Shown: positions 42,781 to 52,317, counted from the stretch's first letter. The stretch: DNA of 64,000 nucleotides from Treponema sp. J25 (GCF_004343725.1 NZ_PTQW01000042.1:17755-81754); one strand, 5' to 3'. Numbers and translations are program-made. Notes: generated by a model not told the origin, from the sequence alone.

Positions 42781-45483
42781 TTAGTTTGTTTTTTTCTGTT
42801 CGTCCTCCCCTGTACACAGGGGATTCTCGGGCCAAAAATGCTTTGGGTAGCGCCCCTTCATTTCCTTACGAACCTCCCTATAGGAACCGCTCCAGAAGCG
42901 TTCCAGATCATCGGTAACCTGAATGGGCCGATGGGCCGGCGAAAGGAGGTGAAACACCAGGGGCACCCCACAGATACGGGGCGAAGCACCGCAGCCAAAC
43001 ACTTCCTGAATCCGGATATGGAGACGGGGTGTGCCATCCCCATACTCTATACGGCGCTGCCGACCGGTGGGGGTCCTAAAGTATTCGGGCACTTCCCTGT
43101 CCAGAATCGGGAGGAGTTCCCACCCCAGGCGACTCTGGAGGGCCAGGAGGAGAGCTTCTCCATCGATGATGGGGCCTTCCCCTTCGGTACGGCCCGCCCA
43201 CACATAGGGCCCCAGCCAGTGGGGGGCCTCTTCGACAAGGGTCCGCTCTTCCCAGAGGAGAGAATCTACCGGTCCCCCATGGGAGGCCCAAAACCGAAGC
43301 CGCTCCAGGAAACGGCGAGGCGCCCCATCCAGATCATCGAAGGGCAACACCCCCAGGCCCTCCCGTTCCAGAAGTACCGGCAAAGCTTCGATGACCTCCA
43401 CGGTGGTACTTTTGCGGCGTTCTTCCCGAATCACCAGGCGACCCGCCAAAAGGGTTTCCGCCGTCCGGGGGACAAGGCCATCCCACACCAGTTCCGTGGT
43501 CCGCCGTACCAGGGGATGCAAGCCCCGGAGGGCCTCCTCTTCCGAAAGGGAAACCGCCAGATGGATGCGACCCAGGCGAAGCCCCGCATCAACCTCGGGG
43601 GCCACCAGCCACAGGGCGGTAGCCAGGGAACCTTCAAGACGGGCCTGACGCCCGGAGGGAAACTGGAAACAGCCCTGTTCTACCTGGCGGCATATTCTAT
43701 CAGGAAAGGCCTGAACCAGCAGCCTTCCCAACCAGGAATCATTCCCTGCATTGTCTACAGAAAAGGAAGAACCATCAGGGCCAAGACGCCGGTACAGGTC
43801 CCGGGCTATTTCAATAGTCCGTTCCACCCAGGGCTTAGCCCGGTTATCCGATACGGCCATGACTTTTTGAAGGGTTTCCTTTTCGGTCCCCCCGTCGATA
43901 CCAGAGTCCCGAAAGAGGGACCCCGTTTGTTCTTTTCGAAGGCCCGTAACGCTCTTTTCGAGCATCCCTATGCGAAGCTCCAGGTTTTCATCGGGTATCC
44001 CCGACCCATCCCGTTCAGAAAGGAAGGCCGCAAGGAGGCACCCCTCCGCCGGGATCTGCAACGTTTCGGCCGCTAACACGAGGGCCGCAAGCCGGGGGTG
44101 CAGCCCTAGATGAGCGGCTCGACGGCCCGACGGCAACACCTCGCCGGTTGGACCAATAAACTCGATTTCCTGTAAGAGTTCTCGTCCCTGGTCCCAGGTT
44201 CGCTGGGGCGGCAACTCAAGCCAGGGAAGGGCCTCCCGGTGAGTCGCCCCCCACAAACAGGACTCCAGAACAAGGCCACTGAGCTCGGTGCGAAGAATCT
44301 CCGGCTCCGTGACAGCCGGTCTCGGCTCTGCGGGATCCCAGAGCCGGATGCAACGCCCTGGTCCCAGGCGGGCAGCCCGGCCGGCCCGCTGGGCTATGGA
44401 ACTTTCACTGGCCGCCTCTAAGGAAAGCCGGTTCATCCCCGTAGGCTGATGGAAACGCTCGAGCCGCACCAGGCCCGTATCCACCACCAAGAAAACGCCG
44501 GGGACGGTAAGGCCCGTTTCGGCGATATTCGTGGAAAGCACAATCCGCCGACGAGCCAGGGGGGACCTCTTTCGAACCCGTTCTTCTCTCCCCTTCCTGG
44601 TGATATCGCGCTGGTCTTCCGAAAGGGGGGTAAGCACCCTTCGTTGTTCTTCAAGGGAAAGGCCTCCATGGAGAGGAAGAATTTCGATGTCCTCCCCTAT
44701 CATCCCTTCCCGTTGAAAATCCCAGAGGGCCCCGCGGGCCTGCTCAATCTCTCCCTTTCCCGGAAGAAAAACGAGCATCGTCTGTCCCGAGGGAAGGCCC
44801 TCGAGGGCGAGCAGTTCTTGTACTACCCTCGCCGTTTCTATCCCCAGGGGCTCCCGATGGGGAAGGGGCCGATAGGAGATTTCGAGAGGATAGGGAGCCA
44901 CGGGACAAACATGCACCAGGGATTCGTCCTCAGGGACATTCAAAAGGGGCCGGACAACCCCTTCAAGCTGGGTCCCATCGAGGGTGGCGGACATGATAAG
45001 AACTTTGAGATTCCGGCCCATTCGGATAAGATCCATCACCAGAGCAAAGGCCAGGTCCGTAGCGGCAGAACGCTCATGGAACTCGTCAAAGATCACATAT
45101 TCTACCCCCGGAAGGTCCGGCTGGTCCTGAAGACGACGAATAAAAAGTCCCTCCGTGACCACCTCAATGCGGGTATGGGGACCTACTTTCCGTTCAAGCC
45201 GGACCGAATAACCCACGGTTTGGCCCACCTCTTCTCCTAAAAGGTCCGCCATTCGACGGGCGATGCCCACCGTCGCAAGCCGACGGGGCTCAAGCATAAG
45301 AATTGCCGGACCTTCGCCCGAAGAAGGAAGGCCCCGTTCCAGAAGGGCCAGGGGCACGAGGGTTGATTTTCCACTCCCCGCCGCGGCCTCAAGGATTAGA
45401 AAGCCCGTCTCTTGCACCCCCCGGCACACATCCGCCAGGTGGGGAACAATGGGAAGATTCGTTTGTTGGAGAAGGTCCTGCAT
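42781..45483 (-). CDS. hrpB: ATP-dependent RNA helicase-like protein HrpB
   Basis: This is a DEAH-type helicase of the HrpB family. In the 900-residue protein, Walker A is AAAGSGKSTLVPLALLE (33-49), motif Ia LEPRRLA (63-69), the DEFH box is at 132-135, and motif III SATLDG. Motif V/VI is VLSTNIAETGLTVPGVFLVVDTGL and QRAGRAARLGPGRCIRLW. The C-terminal HrpB-specific domain ends in LHIRIQEVFGCGASPRICGVPLVFHLLSPAHRPIQVTDDLERFW. In some bacteria HrpB acts on RNA or DNA structure, with a poorly defined cellular role. It is 44 bases after the preceding gene and ends at a good terminator. Confidence 0.94.
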   Translation of the reverse strand: MQDLLQQTNLPIVPHLADVCRGVQETGFLILEAAAGSGKSTLVPLALLERGLPSSGEGPAILMLEPRRLATVGIARRMADLLGEEVGQTVGYSVRLERKVGPHTRIEVVTEGLFIRRLQDQPDLPGVEYVIFDEFHERSAATDLAFALVMDLIRMGRNLKVLIMSATLDGTQLEGVVRPLLNVPEDESLVHVCPVAPYPLEISYRPLPHREPLGIETARVVQELLALEGLPSGQTMLVFLPGKGEIEQARGALWDFQREGMIGEDIEILPLHGGLSLEEQRRVLTPLSEDQRDITRKGREERVRKRSPLARRRIVLSTNIAETGLTVPGVFLVVDTGLVRLERFHQPTGMNRLSLEAASESSIAQRAGRAARLGPGRCIRLWDPAEPRPAVTEPEILRTELSGLVLESCLWGATHREALPWLELPPQRTWDQGRELLQEIEFIGPTGEVLPSGRRAAHLGLHPRLAALVLAAETLQIPAEGCLLAAFLSERDGSGIPDENLELRIGMLEKSVTGLRKEQTGSLFRDSGIDGGTEKETLQKVMAVSDNRAKPWVERTIEIARDLYRRLGPDGSSFSVDNAGNDSWLGRLLVQAFPDRICRQVEQGCFQFPSGRQARLEGSLATALWLVAPEVDAGLRLGRIHLAVSLSEEEALRGLHPLVRRTTELVWDGLVPRTAETLLAGRLVIREERRKSTTVEVIEALPVLLEREGLGVLPFDDLDGAPRRFLERLRFWASHGGPVDSLLWEERTLVEEAPHWLGPYVWAGRTEGEGPIIDGEALLLALQSRLGWELLPILDREVPEYFRTPTGRQRRIEYGDGTPRLHIRIQEVFGCGASPRICGVPLVFHLLSPAHRPIQVTDDLERFWSGSYREVRKEMKGRYPKHFWPENPLCTGEDEQKKTN

Positions 45484-45527
45484 AGGATTACGGTTCCGTT
45501 TGTTAAGATTGCCTTTCTTAAACGTTT

Positions 45528-46484
45528 CTAAAAGGGGAATTTTTCTTTCAGGGTAAGACCCCCTGTCTGTTCTACCCGTATTTCATAGCGAGAGCCGGCG
45601 CTTACCCGTTTATGGATGGCGCTTCCATAGAGGGAACGCACGATCCCTGCGGGCCGGGAACGGCTGTCACTGCGGAGCAGTTCCATGAGTTCTACCAGTC
45701 GTTCCCGATAGATGGCCGGAGCTATACCGTAAATATCTTCGTCAGAACGATAGTACATGTAGGGGACCCCCCGGGCATCAAGACCACCCAGGGGTATTCC
45801 TTCAACCTGGGGAACCACATCGCTAAAAAGGCGATAGGGGATAGCGAGGTTAATTTTCCGACCCGCCGCAATTTCCGAATAATCAAAGTTGCACACAATA
45901 GCATCGATAAACAGTTCCTGTCCTGGTAGCTCAAACTCCCGGTGTTCCGCGGGGGTGGTAGGCTGGGCGGGATTGTAAAAATCCACCGAAAACCGCATGA
46001 TTCCCCCTTTTGTTGAATGGACCGTAACCTCTGCTACCCGGAAGGAACCTTCCAGGTGTTTTAACACGGTTTGTAGTTCCCGGATACGCTGTTGAGCCTG
46101 GAATACTGCATCAACCTGTTCTATGGTTTTTCCTATCGCCACAAAAGAAAGACCGATAGCCGCCAACAACAGCAAGGTAGGGAGGGCCATAACAAGACGC
46201 CCTATCATTTCCAGAAGGGTACTGAAAAAAAGAAAAATCCCCTCTTTTACAGAGAAGTGTTTCCCCGTCCCAAGGGCTAACAGGTGCTGGGTTTTTATTT
46301 CTTTCATGAATCGCATTATGAAGAAGCCCAACGCCACAAACCCCACAATGACGAGGCCCTCCGCCGTCGTAAAGAGAAAGAGTAAAATGCGGGAAATGGT
46401 GATTATCACCGTAAAAAACCCCTGATTCTCGAGGGGCGTACCTGTACTGGGACTGGACTGGAGGATTCCTTCAAAGGTATTCAT
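45528..46484 (-). CDS. Membrane protein, paralogue of the gene at 46624
   Basis: The 318-residue protein is not recognised. Two hydrophobic segments in the first 125 residues (LLFLFTTAEGLVIVGFVALGFFIMRF; LVMALPTLLLLAAIGLSFVAI) precede a short coiled coil. A beta-rich C-terminal domain (~150-318) follows, beginning VTVHSTKGGIMRFSVDFYNPA. That domain aligns by eye with the C-terminal domain of the 227-residue product at 46624-47307: both read FELxGxELFID, FPYR/FPFRVF and a repeated late LVELM/LTVLF helix. The C-terminal part most likely faces the periplasm. The tandem paralogues lie between ligA and hrpB. Confidence 0.75.
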   Translation of the reverse strand: MNTFEGILQSSPSTGTPLENQGFFTVIITISRILLFLFTTAEGLVIVGFVALGFFIMRFMKEIKTQHLLALGTGKHFSVKEGIFLFFSTLLEMIGRLVMALPTLLLLAAIGLSFVAIGKTIEQVDAVFQAQQRIRELQTVLKHLEGSFRVAEVTVHSTKGGIMRFSVDFYNPAQPTTPAEHREFELPGQELFIDAIVCNFDYSEIAAGRKINLAIPYRLFSDVVPQVEGIPLGGLDARGVPYMYYRSDEDIYGIAPAIYRERLVELMELLRSDSRSRPAGIVRSLYGSAIHKRVSAGSRYEIRVEQTGGLTLKEKFPF

Positions 46485-46594
46485 GTCAGAACCGGTTCTC
46501 CTTTCTTTTTATTTTGATGGCCATTCTCAACATACCTGAATACTGTCCAGAAAAGAGCTTGAGCCACCGCGAGGACCACCCACAGCAGCGCCAT
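46481..46594 (-). CDS. 37-residue single-helix membrane microprotein candidate
   Basis: In the gap between the two paralogues an ATG at 46594 opens a frame coding MALLWVVLAVAQALFWTVFR and then YVENGHQNKKKGEPVLT. It is one membrane helix with a basic, hydrophilic tail. Its TGA overlaps the ATG of the 318-residue gene as ATGA, the coupling used throughout this chromosome. No clear ribosome-binding site precedes it. Initiation could be re-initiation from the upstream gene, which ends 29 bases earlier. It may also be a chance ORF. Confidence 0.45.
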   Translation of the reverse strand: MALLWVVLAVAQALFWTVFRYVENGHQNKKKGEPVLT

Positions 46595-46623
46595 GAACGG
46601 CCCATGGGACCAAGGCTCGGCGC

Positions 46624-47307
46624 TTATTCTTCCACAATTTCGAGGGCCCCGTCAGCGTGGACCACCAGGGCGTACACCACCCCTACTTCAAAGGGACGCA
46701 ATTGTCGAATATCATGGACCGCGTTCCCAAAGATCTTACTAAAGCGTTGAGAAAGGTCCCCATCCCGACTGGTTCCCAAAAGGCCTTCGCTGACCTTGAG
46801 GCGCTGAAAAAGCACCGTCAGGAGCCGCCGGCTTTCGGCGCTTAAGGTGGGGCTTTCAAAAATACCCGGGAACCCCTCATAATCATAGTATTGGAACAAG
46901 AGGGTCCCCGAACGGGGAGCTATTTGATCGGTAAAAACCCGGAAGGGGAACACGAAATACTGCTTTCCGACGGGGACCACCAGGGAATCGATCACGAGTT
47001 CACTCCCCCGCCAGGATCGTTCAAAACTGGCAATTTCTTTTCCCTGGGGAGTATAAAAGCGAAAACGGGCCGCAATTTCCGTATCGCTGCGGCTCATCAA
47101 CATAAAACGAAGGGGAATGGTGGTAGCCTGTATTTCTTCAATCCTGGTTTCGAGGGAATGGATTACCTGTTTTTGATACCAGAACACCACAGCGGCTCCC
47201 ACAAACAATAGGAGAAGTACGAGCAAAAAGAAAAAAAATATGATCCGTCCTGCCTTTTTAAAAATCCAGGGAATCTGAACTTTTCGCTGGCCACCTTTTC
47301 TTTGCAT
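46624..47307 (-). CDS. Membrane-anchored protein, paralogue of the gene at 45528
   Basis: The 227-residue protein is not recognised. It has a basic N-terminus and a membrane segment (IIFFFFLLVLLLLFVGAAVVFWYQK, ~17-41). A predicted periplasmic beta-rich domain follows, carrying ARFRFYTPQGKEIASFERSWRGSELVIDSLVVPVGKQYFVFPFRVFTDQIAP. The segment shares spacing and residues with the C-terminal domain of the larger paralogue, so a duplication is likely. No enzymatic motif is apparent. Confidence 0.75.
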   Translation of the reverse strand: MQRKGGQRKVQIPWIFKKAGRIIFFFFLLVLLLLFVGAAVVFWYQKQVIHSLETRIEEIQATTIPLRFMLMSRSDTEIAARFRFYTPQGKEIASFERSWRGSELVIDSLVVPVGKQYFVFPFRVFTDQIAPRSGTLLFQYYDYEGFPGIFESPTLSAESRRLLTVLFQRLKVSEGLLGTSRDGDLSQRFSKIFGNAVHDIRQLRPFEVGVVYALVVHADGALEIVEE

Positions 47308-47423
47308 AGGCCCTTCCTTCTTTGATTCTCCCTTTCACCCCACACCCCTCGGGGAAGCCCCCTACAACAAAAATCCCTCTTGTAAACCAAACAACCACGG
47401 AAGCCCCTCTCGCAGGGCTCCCC

Positions 47424-49658
47424 TTACCGCCTTCGGTACCGCCCTATCTCTTCTGGCCGCTGGAGTATTGCCAGGAAGGCGGCCTCATCGATGACCGGAA
47501 TTCCCAGTTCCTGGGCTTTCCGATTTTTTGTCGACCCCGACCCGGGATCATTGGTTACCAGGAACGACAGATCCTTCACCACCGAGCTTTTGACCTGCCC
47601 TCCCAGGGCTTTTACCCGTTCTTCTGCGGCGCTCCGCTTCATGCTCACCAGTTCGCCGGTAAAGCAAAAGGAATAGCCCCGCAGGGGCAGGGTATCCGGA
47701 TGGGGAGGCGGAGCAATACGCACCAGGCCTGTGGCCAGGACCCGATCCATGTCTTCTTTTGTTTCCGCCAGGCCTTCCACCAGGGTTCGGGCGAGGATCT
47801 CCCCCACCCCATAAATCTGAGAGAGATCCTGTACCGTGGCGGCCCGAAGCTTTTCCAGGGTATCGAATCCCGCCGCCACGATCCGCTCCATAATGAGTTC
47901 TCCGATACCTTCGATATCAAAACCGGCGACAAACGTGGTAAGGGGTAGTTCCCGGGGAGTCCGGAGATTCCGAATCACCTTGGCCGCAGAAAGTTCTCCC
48001 ATCCTGTCGAGGGCCTCGAGTTCTTCGGTGGTCAGGGTGTACAGGTCCGCAATGCTGCTCAGCCGGCCCTTTTCGTAGAGCCGTTCCAGGAGCTTTTCCC
48101 CAAATTCCCGGATCTCCAGGACCGAGATCCACTTTTCTATCCGATGATGGATCCGCTTAGGACAGTTCTTGTTAGGGCAGTAGAGCTGGGTTCCCCCGTC
48201 CACCAGGGCGGTCCCACAGGTAAAGCAGTGGCGGGGAAGTTCAATTTCCTGGAGACCCTCGGGAGATCGGTACTCTTCGCCAGGGGCAAGGCCTTCAATC
48301 TTAGGGATGATTTCGCCCCGTTTTACCACCAGAACCCGGCTTCCAATTTTAAGCCCCAGGGAACGGATCATGTCGGGGTTATTCAGATTCGCCCGCTGCA
48401 CCGTGGTTCCCGCAAGACGAACCGGTTCGATGATCCCAATGGGGGTATAGGTGGCCCCGGACTGGCTCCATTCCACGGCCTTTAACACCGAAATCGCCAC
48501 TTCCAGTTCGAATTTAAAGGCAATTTGCCGTTCCGGTCGGGCCTTGCGGAGGTCCGCCATGTCGGTGACCCAGTCTTTTACCACCAGGCCATCGATATCG
48601 TACCGGAGGGTTTCCCGTTCCTGGCTGATCTTGTTTCGGTAGGCAATGATATCCTCGATGCGAGAGAACACCCTGGTAGGGGGCACCAGAAAGCCCCGGG
48701 CCGCAAGCCAGGCGATCTTTTCTTCTTCGTTTTCAAAATAGTGATCATTTGCAGGATCCGCCGCATCATAGCACACCACTTCCAGGTCTTCGCAGCCGGT
48801 CCCATCCTTTCGTCGCATAAGACCGTTGGCCGCATTGCGGCAGTTTGCCTTGTCGGCATATTTCTCCTTCCAGACCGGCCGGGGCATGAGCACTTCGCCC
48901 CGAATACCTCCCGAAAAAGGAATATCCAGGACAGGCAAAACCCCCTTCATTTTGAGGGCATTGGGGGTGATATCGTCCCCCACAAGACCATCCCCCCGGG
49001 TAACCGCCCGAACAAGGCGACCCTCATCGTACTGCAGTTCCAGGCTTGCCCCATCAAGTTTATACTGCACCACATAGCGGGGAGCCCGAATTTTCTGGGC
49101 CCAGGCGATAAACTCCTCGGGGCTTGCGGCCTTTTCCTGGCTCCCCATAGGGATGCGGTGGGCCGCCTTGGGAAAGCCATCGGTACTATCCTGACCAATC
49201 TGGGTAAACAGGGGATTTTCTGGATCCAGCGCCTTAAGTTCATCCCAGAGGGCATCAAATTCGGCATCGCTAATTTCCCCTTCCCCATTGTAGTAGGCTT
49301 CCTGATAATGTCTGATGAGAGCTTCCAGCTGGGCAACCCGCCCGGAACGCCCCTCTTTTTCCTCCGAAGAAGCCCCAGGGTTCTTCTCTTTCTGTTTTTT
49401 TCCTTCTCCCTGAGACAAATCCTGCGCCGACGGGATCCTCTCCGACAACGGAGGCCCCTTCCCAGCCAAGGGGTCCTTTCCCGAAAGCACAGGCTCTTCT
49501 CCCAACCCGCGGTTCTTTTCTGGCGACGTAGTCTCGCCCACCGACGGGGCATTTTTTCCCTTTTGAGGGCGGCCCTGGGACCGGTCAGGCGGCGAAAGCT
49601 CGCCCCCCCTCAGTTCTGAGTCTCCAAAGAGGTCCCCTTGATAAGGTACAGTTCCCAT
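47424..49658 (-). CDS. ligA: NAD-dependent DNA ligase with unusual N-terminal extension
   Basis: This enzyme seals nicks in replication and repair. The 744-residue protein has the adenylated Lys at 200 ([15 protein letters not shown]) and the NAD-binding Ia domain at ~107-160, including [18 protein letters not shown]-fold and zinc Cys ([24 protein letters not shown]), helix-hairpin-helix repeats, and a C-terminal BRCT domain (~665-744) follow. The first ~107 residues are a charged, Pro/Gly/Ser-rich extension with no homology to usual ligases. AAAGGA lies about ten bases before the ATG, supporting this start, but the gene then overlaps trmB by 49 bases. Internal GTG/TTG codons are possible alternative starts. 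Confidence 0.95.
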   Translation of the reverse strand: MGTVPYQGDLFGDSELRGGELSPPDRSQGRPQKGKNAPSVGETTSPEKNRGLGEEPVLSGKDPLAGKGPPLSERIPSAQDLSQGEGKKQKEKNPGASSEEKEGRSGRVAQLEALIRHYQEAYYNGEGEISDAEFDALWDELKALDPENPLFTQIGQDSTDGFPKAAHRIPMGSQEKAASPEEFIAWAQKIRAPRYVVQYKLDGASLELQYDEGRLVRAVTRGDGLVGDDITPNALKMKGVLPVLDIPFSGGIRGEVLMPRPVWKEKYADKANCRNAANGLMRRKDGTGCEDLEVVCYDAADPANDHYFENEEEKIAWLAARGFLVPPTRVFSRIEDIIAYRNKISQERETLRYDIDGLVVKDWVTDMADLRKARPERQIAFKFELEVAISVLKAVEWSQSGATYTPIGIIEPVRLAGTTVQRANLNNPDMIRSLGLKIGSRVLVVKRGEIIPKIEGLAPGEEYRSPEGLQEIELPRHCFTCGTALVDGGTQLYCPNKNCPKRIHHRIEKWISVLEIREFGEKLLERLYEKGRLSSIADLYTLTTEELEALDRMGELSAAKVIRNLRTPRELPLTTFVAGFDIEGIGELIMERIVAAGFDTLEKLRAATVQDLSQIYGVGEILARTLVEGLAETKEDMDRVLATGLVRIAPPPHPDTLPLRGYSFCFTGELVSMKRSAAEERVKALGGQVKSSVVKDLSFLVTNDPGSGSTKNRKAQELGIPVIDEAAFLAILQRPEEIGRYRRR

Positions 49659-50410
49659 ATGCGGTGATCCTTTGCTTTTCCTTTCCTTTCAAATTTAGTC
49701 TCTGGGCGCCACTGTTGTCCACGGGCAAACCCGTTTTCCGCCTCCGCTTCTCCGGCCTTCCAATAGGGATTCAAAAGCCCCGGGGTCGCAGAGAATTCCC
49801 GCAGGGCCCAGTATGCATAGTCTTCCCAATCGGTGGTCATATACACATAGCCGCCGGTTTTTAGTTTCTGGACTAACAGATCCGTAAAGGGCCGCTGGAT
49901 GAGTCGCCGCTTGTGATGCCGTTTTTTGGGCCAGGGATCGGGGAAAAAAATATGGAACGCCGCCACCGACTGGTCCGGGATCATATCCATAAGCACTTCT
50001 ACCGCGTCGTGTTCAATAATCCGTATGTTTTCAAGATGCCGTTGTTCGATTTCCCAGAGGAGCTTCCCCACCCCGGGGCGGTGCACCTCGATACCGAGGT
50101 AATTACATTCCCGATGGGCCTCTGCGATGCGGGCTGTGGCATCCCCCATCCCGAAACCAATTTCAATGGTCACGGGATTGGTATTCCCAAACAGAGAAGC
50201 CATATCAACAGGACCCTTTTGATAGGGGATGCAGTAACGGGGCGCCAACTCGGTATAACTGCGTTCCTGGGCCGCCGTCATACGGCCGGCCCGGAGCACA
50301 AAGCTCCGTACCCTTCGCCACTGGGCCCTATCGGGAGAAGGACCCCTTTTTTCTTCTTCAGAATTTTCCTGCGGATAGGAAAAAGATTCTCTTTCTTGTC
50401 CCTGTTCCAT
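49610..50410 (-). CDS. trmB: tRNA (guanine-N7-)-methyltransferase
   Basis: This enzyme forms m7G46 in tRNA variable loops. The 266-residue protein has the SAM-binding [30 protein letters not shown], the conserved [18 protein letters not shown] motif, and the C-terminal E-x-L-x-K-G-T end [11 protein letters not shown]. The first ~45 residues are an extra Glu/Arg-rich lead. The start has a good ribosome-binding site (GAGGT, eight bases). Its 3' end overlaps ligA by 49 bases. Confidence 0.93.
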   Translation of the reverse strand: MEQGQERESFSYPQENSEEEKRGPSPDRAQWRRVRSFVLRAGRMTAAQERSYTELAPRYCIPYQKGPVDMASLFGNTNPVTIEIGFGMGDATARIAEAHRECNYLGIEVHRPGVGKLLWEIEQRHLENIRIIEHDAVEVLMDMIPDQSVAAFHIFFPDPWPKKRHHKRRLIQRPFTDLLVQKLKTGGYVYMTTDWEDYAYWALREFSATPGLLNPYWKAGEAEAENGFARGQQWRPETKFERKGKAKDHRIWELYLIKGTSLETQN

Positions 50411-50438
50411 ATCTTTTTACCTCGTATGGTTACTCCTA

Positions 50439-51236
50439 TTAAGGGAGGCCCTGGATGCTGGTAAGAGCAGCGATACCCCTATCGGGATCCTCCGCCCAGA
50501 GCGCCACGGCCCGGGCAGAACCAGGGAAGCCCAGATCCCTGAAAGCCCCCTGGGCATGGCTCAACGGTACGGTTCGAATAATCCGAAGATCCTGATCATA
50601 TACGACAAGATCATTCTTAGGATAGCTTGAAACGATGCGGTAACTTCCCCTATCTAAAATAAGCTGAGGAAACGCAGACACCGGCGTAAGGGGCGCATCA
50701 AGTCCCACAGACCGCTCTACCTGCTCTCCCCCCTTATCCCGGAGGATTATTCGATAACGGCCCCGGGGGAGCGGCCCCGAAGGATACATCTGAATTCTAT
50801 GGCTCCCAATCCATACCCTTCGCGAGGGTCCCTGGGAAGACGGGGGAGAGGCATTTTTTTCTCCGCCCCCCACCACCGGGGGCGCTTCTGCTTCACCGGC
50901 GGCCAGTCCTTCCAGCAAAGGCTCCCCTGGGGGGGGACGCAGCGCCCCCGGCGAATTCTCCCCCTCCTCGATGCTCAGCCAGTCCTGACGAGTAAGTTTC
51001 CAGTAGAGTTGACTTTCATCATGAATCAGGTACAGTTCTTCCAGATCCTCAAAGCCATCATCATCGGCGGGGGCAACAAAAAGACTGAGGGATTCTTCAA
51101 TTTTTCCCTCTTTCTGCGCATATATTAGGCGGAGACGAACCCCTTCGATACGAGGAGGCTGACTTGAACAGGCAAAAAGGAAAAAGAGACACCCCAGTAT
51201 CCCTGCGATTTCCTTGAACCTCCGAAGGGTAATCAT
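50439..51236 (-). CDS. Predicted lipoprotein of unknown function
   Basis: The 265-residue protein has an N-terminal signal and lipobox LFAC (20-23; acylated C23) in MITLRRFKEIAGILGCLFFLFACSSQPP. The mature part is moderately beta-rich with an acidic, Pro/Gly-rich stretch at ~110-150, then RVWIGSHRIQMYPSGPLPRGRYRIILRDKGGEQ. I do not recognise the family. The frame stays open upstream to 51323, but the ATG at 51236 has GAGG seven bases before it and gives a proper lipoprotein signal, so I used that start. It lies 28 bases upstream of trmB and is probably cotranscribed with it. Confidence 0.8.
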   Translation of the reverse strand: MITLRRFKEIAGILGCLFFLFACSSQPPRIEGVRLRLIYAQKEGKIEESLSLFVAPADDDGFEDLEELYLIHDESQLYWKLTRQDWLSIEEGENSPGALRPPPGEPLLEGLAAGEAEAPPVVGGGEKNASPPSSQGPSRRVWIGSHRIQMYPSGPLPRGRYRIILRDKGGEQVERSVGLDAPLTPVSAFPQLILDRGSYRIVSSYPKNDLVVYDQDLRIIRTVPLSHAQGAFRDLGFPGSARAVALWAEDPDRGIAALTSIQGLP

Positions 51237-51522
51237 CCTATTTCCTCGTTTTATTTTGAGCATCTCCTCGCCCCACCATACCGGTTCCCTATTTCGATGG
51301 GCCCCTTCCAAAAGGGAACACACCGACCTTTGTGTAGCCCCAGGCTATTGGTACTATAGCCGCTTTTTGTCCCTTCCCGCAAGAGAAACATCTCTTTACC
51401 GGGAAACATTCAGGAAAACATTCAGACGCCGAGGGAAACCCCGACATTCCGTAGCACAGAGACCCAAAGGGTTGCCATTTTTTTTTGACGACAGTATCCT
51501 TACAGTATAAGGAGCGCAGGCT
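51237..51522. other. Divergent intergenic region with a hairpin over the glutaredoxin ribosome-binding site
   Basis: This 286-base region separates the lipoprotein from the glutaredoxin-like gene. It holds two ACATTCAG copies 12 bases apart and, just before the redoxin gene, CCTTA-CAGTA-TAAGG (51498-51512). The right arm overlaps the AAGGAG ribosome-binding site. I could not place a convincing promoter for either direction. Confidence 0.4.
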
Positions 51523-51825
51523 ATGTTTGACTATATCACCTACACCACCGTAGAAGGTCCCCGCCAGGCTCATCAGGTAGAAGTATACGCCCTTTCTACC
51601 TGTGGTTTTTGTAAAAGGGCCCTGGAATTCCTTAAAAATCAGGGGATTAGCCATAAGTACGTCCATGTGGATCTCCTTCCCCTGGAAGTAAAAAACCAGA
51701 TAAAAGAGGCTCTTCGCTCCCAATTCAACCAGGCGGTCTCCTTTCCCTTTCTGGTGATTGATGGGAAAAAGGCCCTGGTAGGTTTTGTGGAAGCGGAATG
51801 GCGAAAAGCCCTATTAGACCAGTAA
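51523..51825 (+). CDS. Glutaredoxin-like protein (CGFC active site)
   Basis: The 100-residue protein has the thioredoxin-fold active site STCGFCKRALEFL (C27/C30) after ~18 extra residues. A VHVDLL strand and the cis-proline region FPFLVIDGKKALVGF follow. A CGFC motif is unusual; common forms are CPYC or CPFC for glutaredoxins and CGPC for thioredoxins. The AAGGAG ribosome-binding site is eight bases before the ATG. It lies 71 bases upstream of the ferredoxin:thioredoxin reductase-like gene, so it is the likely disulfide partner of that enzyme. Confidence 0.85.
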   Translation: MFDYITYTTVEGPRQAHQVEVYALSTCGFCKRALEFLKNQGISHKYVHVDLLPLEVKNQIKEALRSQFNQAVSFPFLVIDGKKALVGFVEAEWRKALLDQ

Positions 51826-51896
51826 GGGGAAGGCCCTCGACGAGAAGAGAGGTCCCCTGAAGGCACAGACCCCATCGGTAAAGTAAGGAATAGACC

Positions 51897-52226
51897 ATGA
51901 AGGAAAAAAACAAAGAAGAGGTCCGTCGTTTTACGGAGATGGTGGCCCAAAAACAGGGGTGGGTGTTGAGCCAGGATACGGCGTTGTACGAGGACCTCGT
52001 CACGGGGCTTATGGTAAACTGGAATCGATACGGATACTTTCTTTGCCCCTGCCGGGATAGCGAAGGAAGCCGGGAAAAGGACCAACCCATCATTTGTCCC
52101 TGTATCTATGCCCGGCCGGATATTCAAGAGTATGGCCACTGTTTTTGTTCCCTCTACTGGTCAGAGGACTTTGCCCGATCCGGGAAAAGCCCCCAGGGCA
52201 TTCCTGACCGCCACGTGGAGGGGTAA
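51897..52226 (+). CDS. Ferredoxin:thioredoxin reductase catalytic subunit-like protein
   Basis: The 109-residue protein has three Cys pairs in FTR order: CPC at 50-52, CPC at 67-69, and CFC at 82-84 (HCFC). Together they could hold a 4Fe-4S cluster and an active-site disulfide. The canonical pattern is CPC-x16-CPC-x8-CHC; here spacings are 14 and 12, and the residue between the last two Cys is Phe where canonical enzymes have His. Family membership is clear, but catalysis may differ. Such enzymes pass electrons from reduced ferredoxin to a redoxin, here probably the adjacent glutaredoxin-like protein. There is no adjacent variable subunit gene. Confidence 0.85.
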   Translation: MKEKNKEEVRRFTEMVAQKQGWVLSQDTALYEDLVTGLMVNWNRYGYFLCPCRDSEGSREKDQPIICPCIYARPDIQEYGHCFCSLYWSEDFARSGKSPQGIPDRHVEG

Positions 52227-52317
52227 AGGGAGAAACCCTCCGGTACCCCAAAAAACAGAGAGGAGTGCCATCCCAAAAGGGTCTTCTCCCGGCGGATAAC
52301 CAACAGGGTCCTCGCCG

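Noticed and set aside
42838..44076. Open frame of 412 codons on the plus strand
   Set aside because: Antisense to hrpB in a GC-rich part; the helicase motifs on the minus strand are decisive.
48525..49619. Open frame of 364 codons on the plus strand
   Set aside because: Antisense to ligA; composition mirrors the ligase codons.
51485..51511. TTGACG...TATAAG promoter before the glutaredoxin gene
   Set aside because: Spacing is 15 bases and the -10 box overlaps the AAGGAG ribosome-binding site, so a transcript from it would lack the site.
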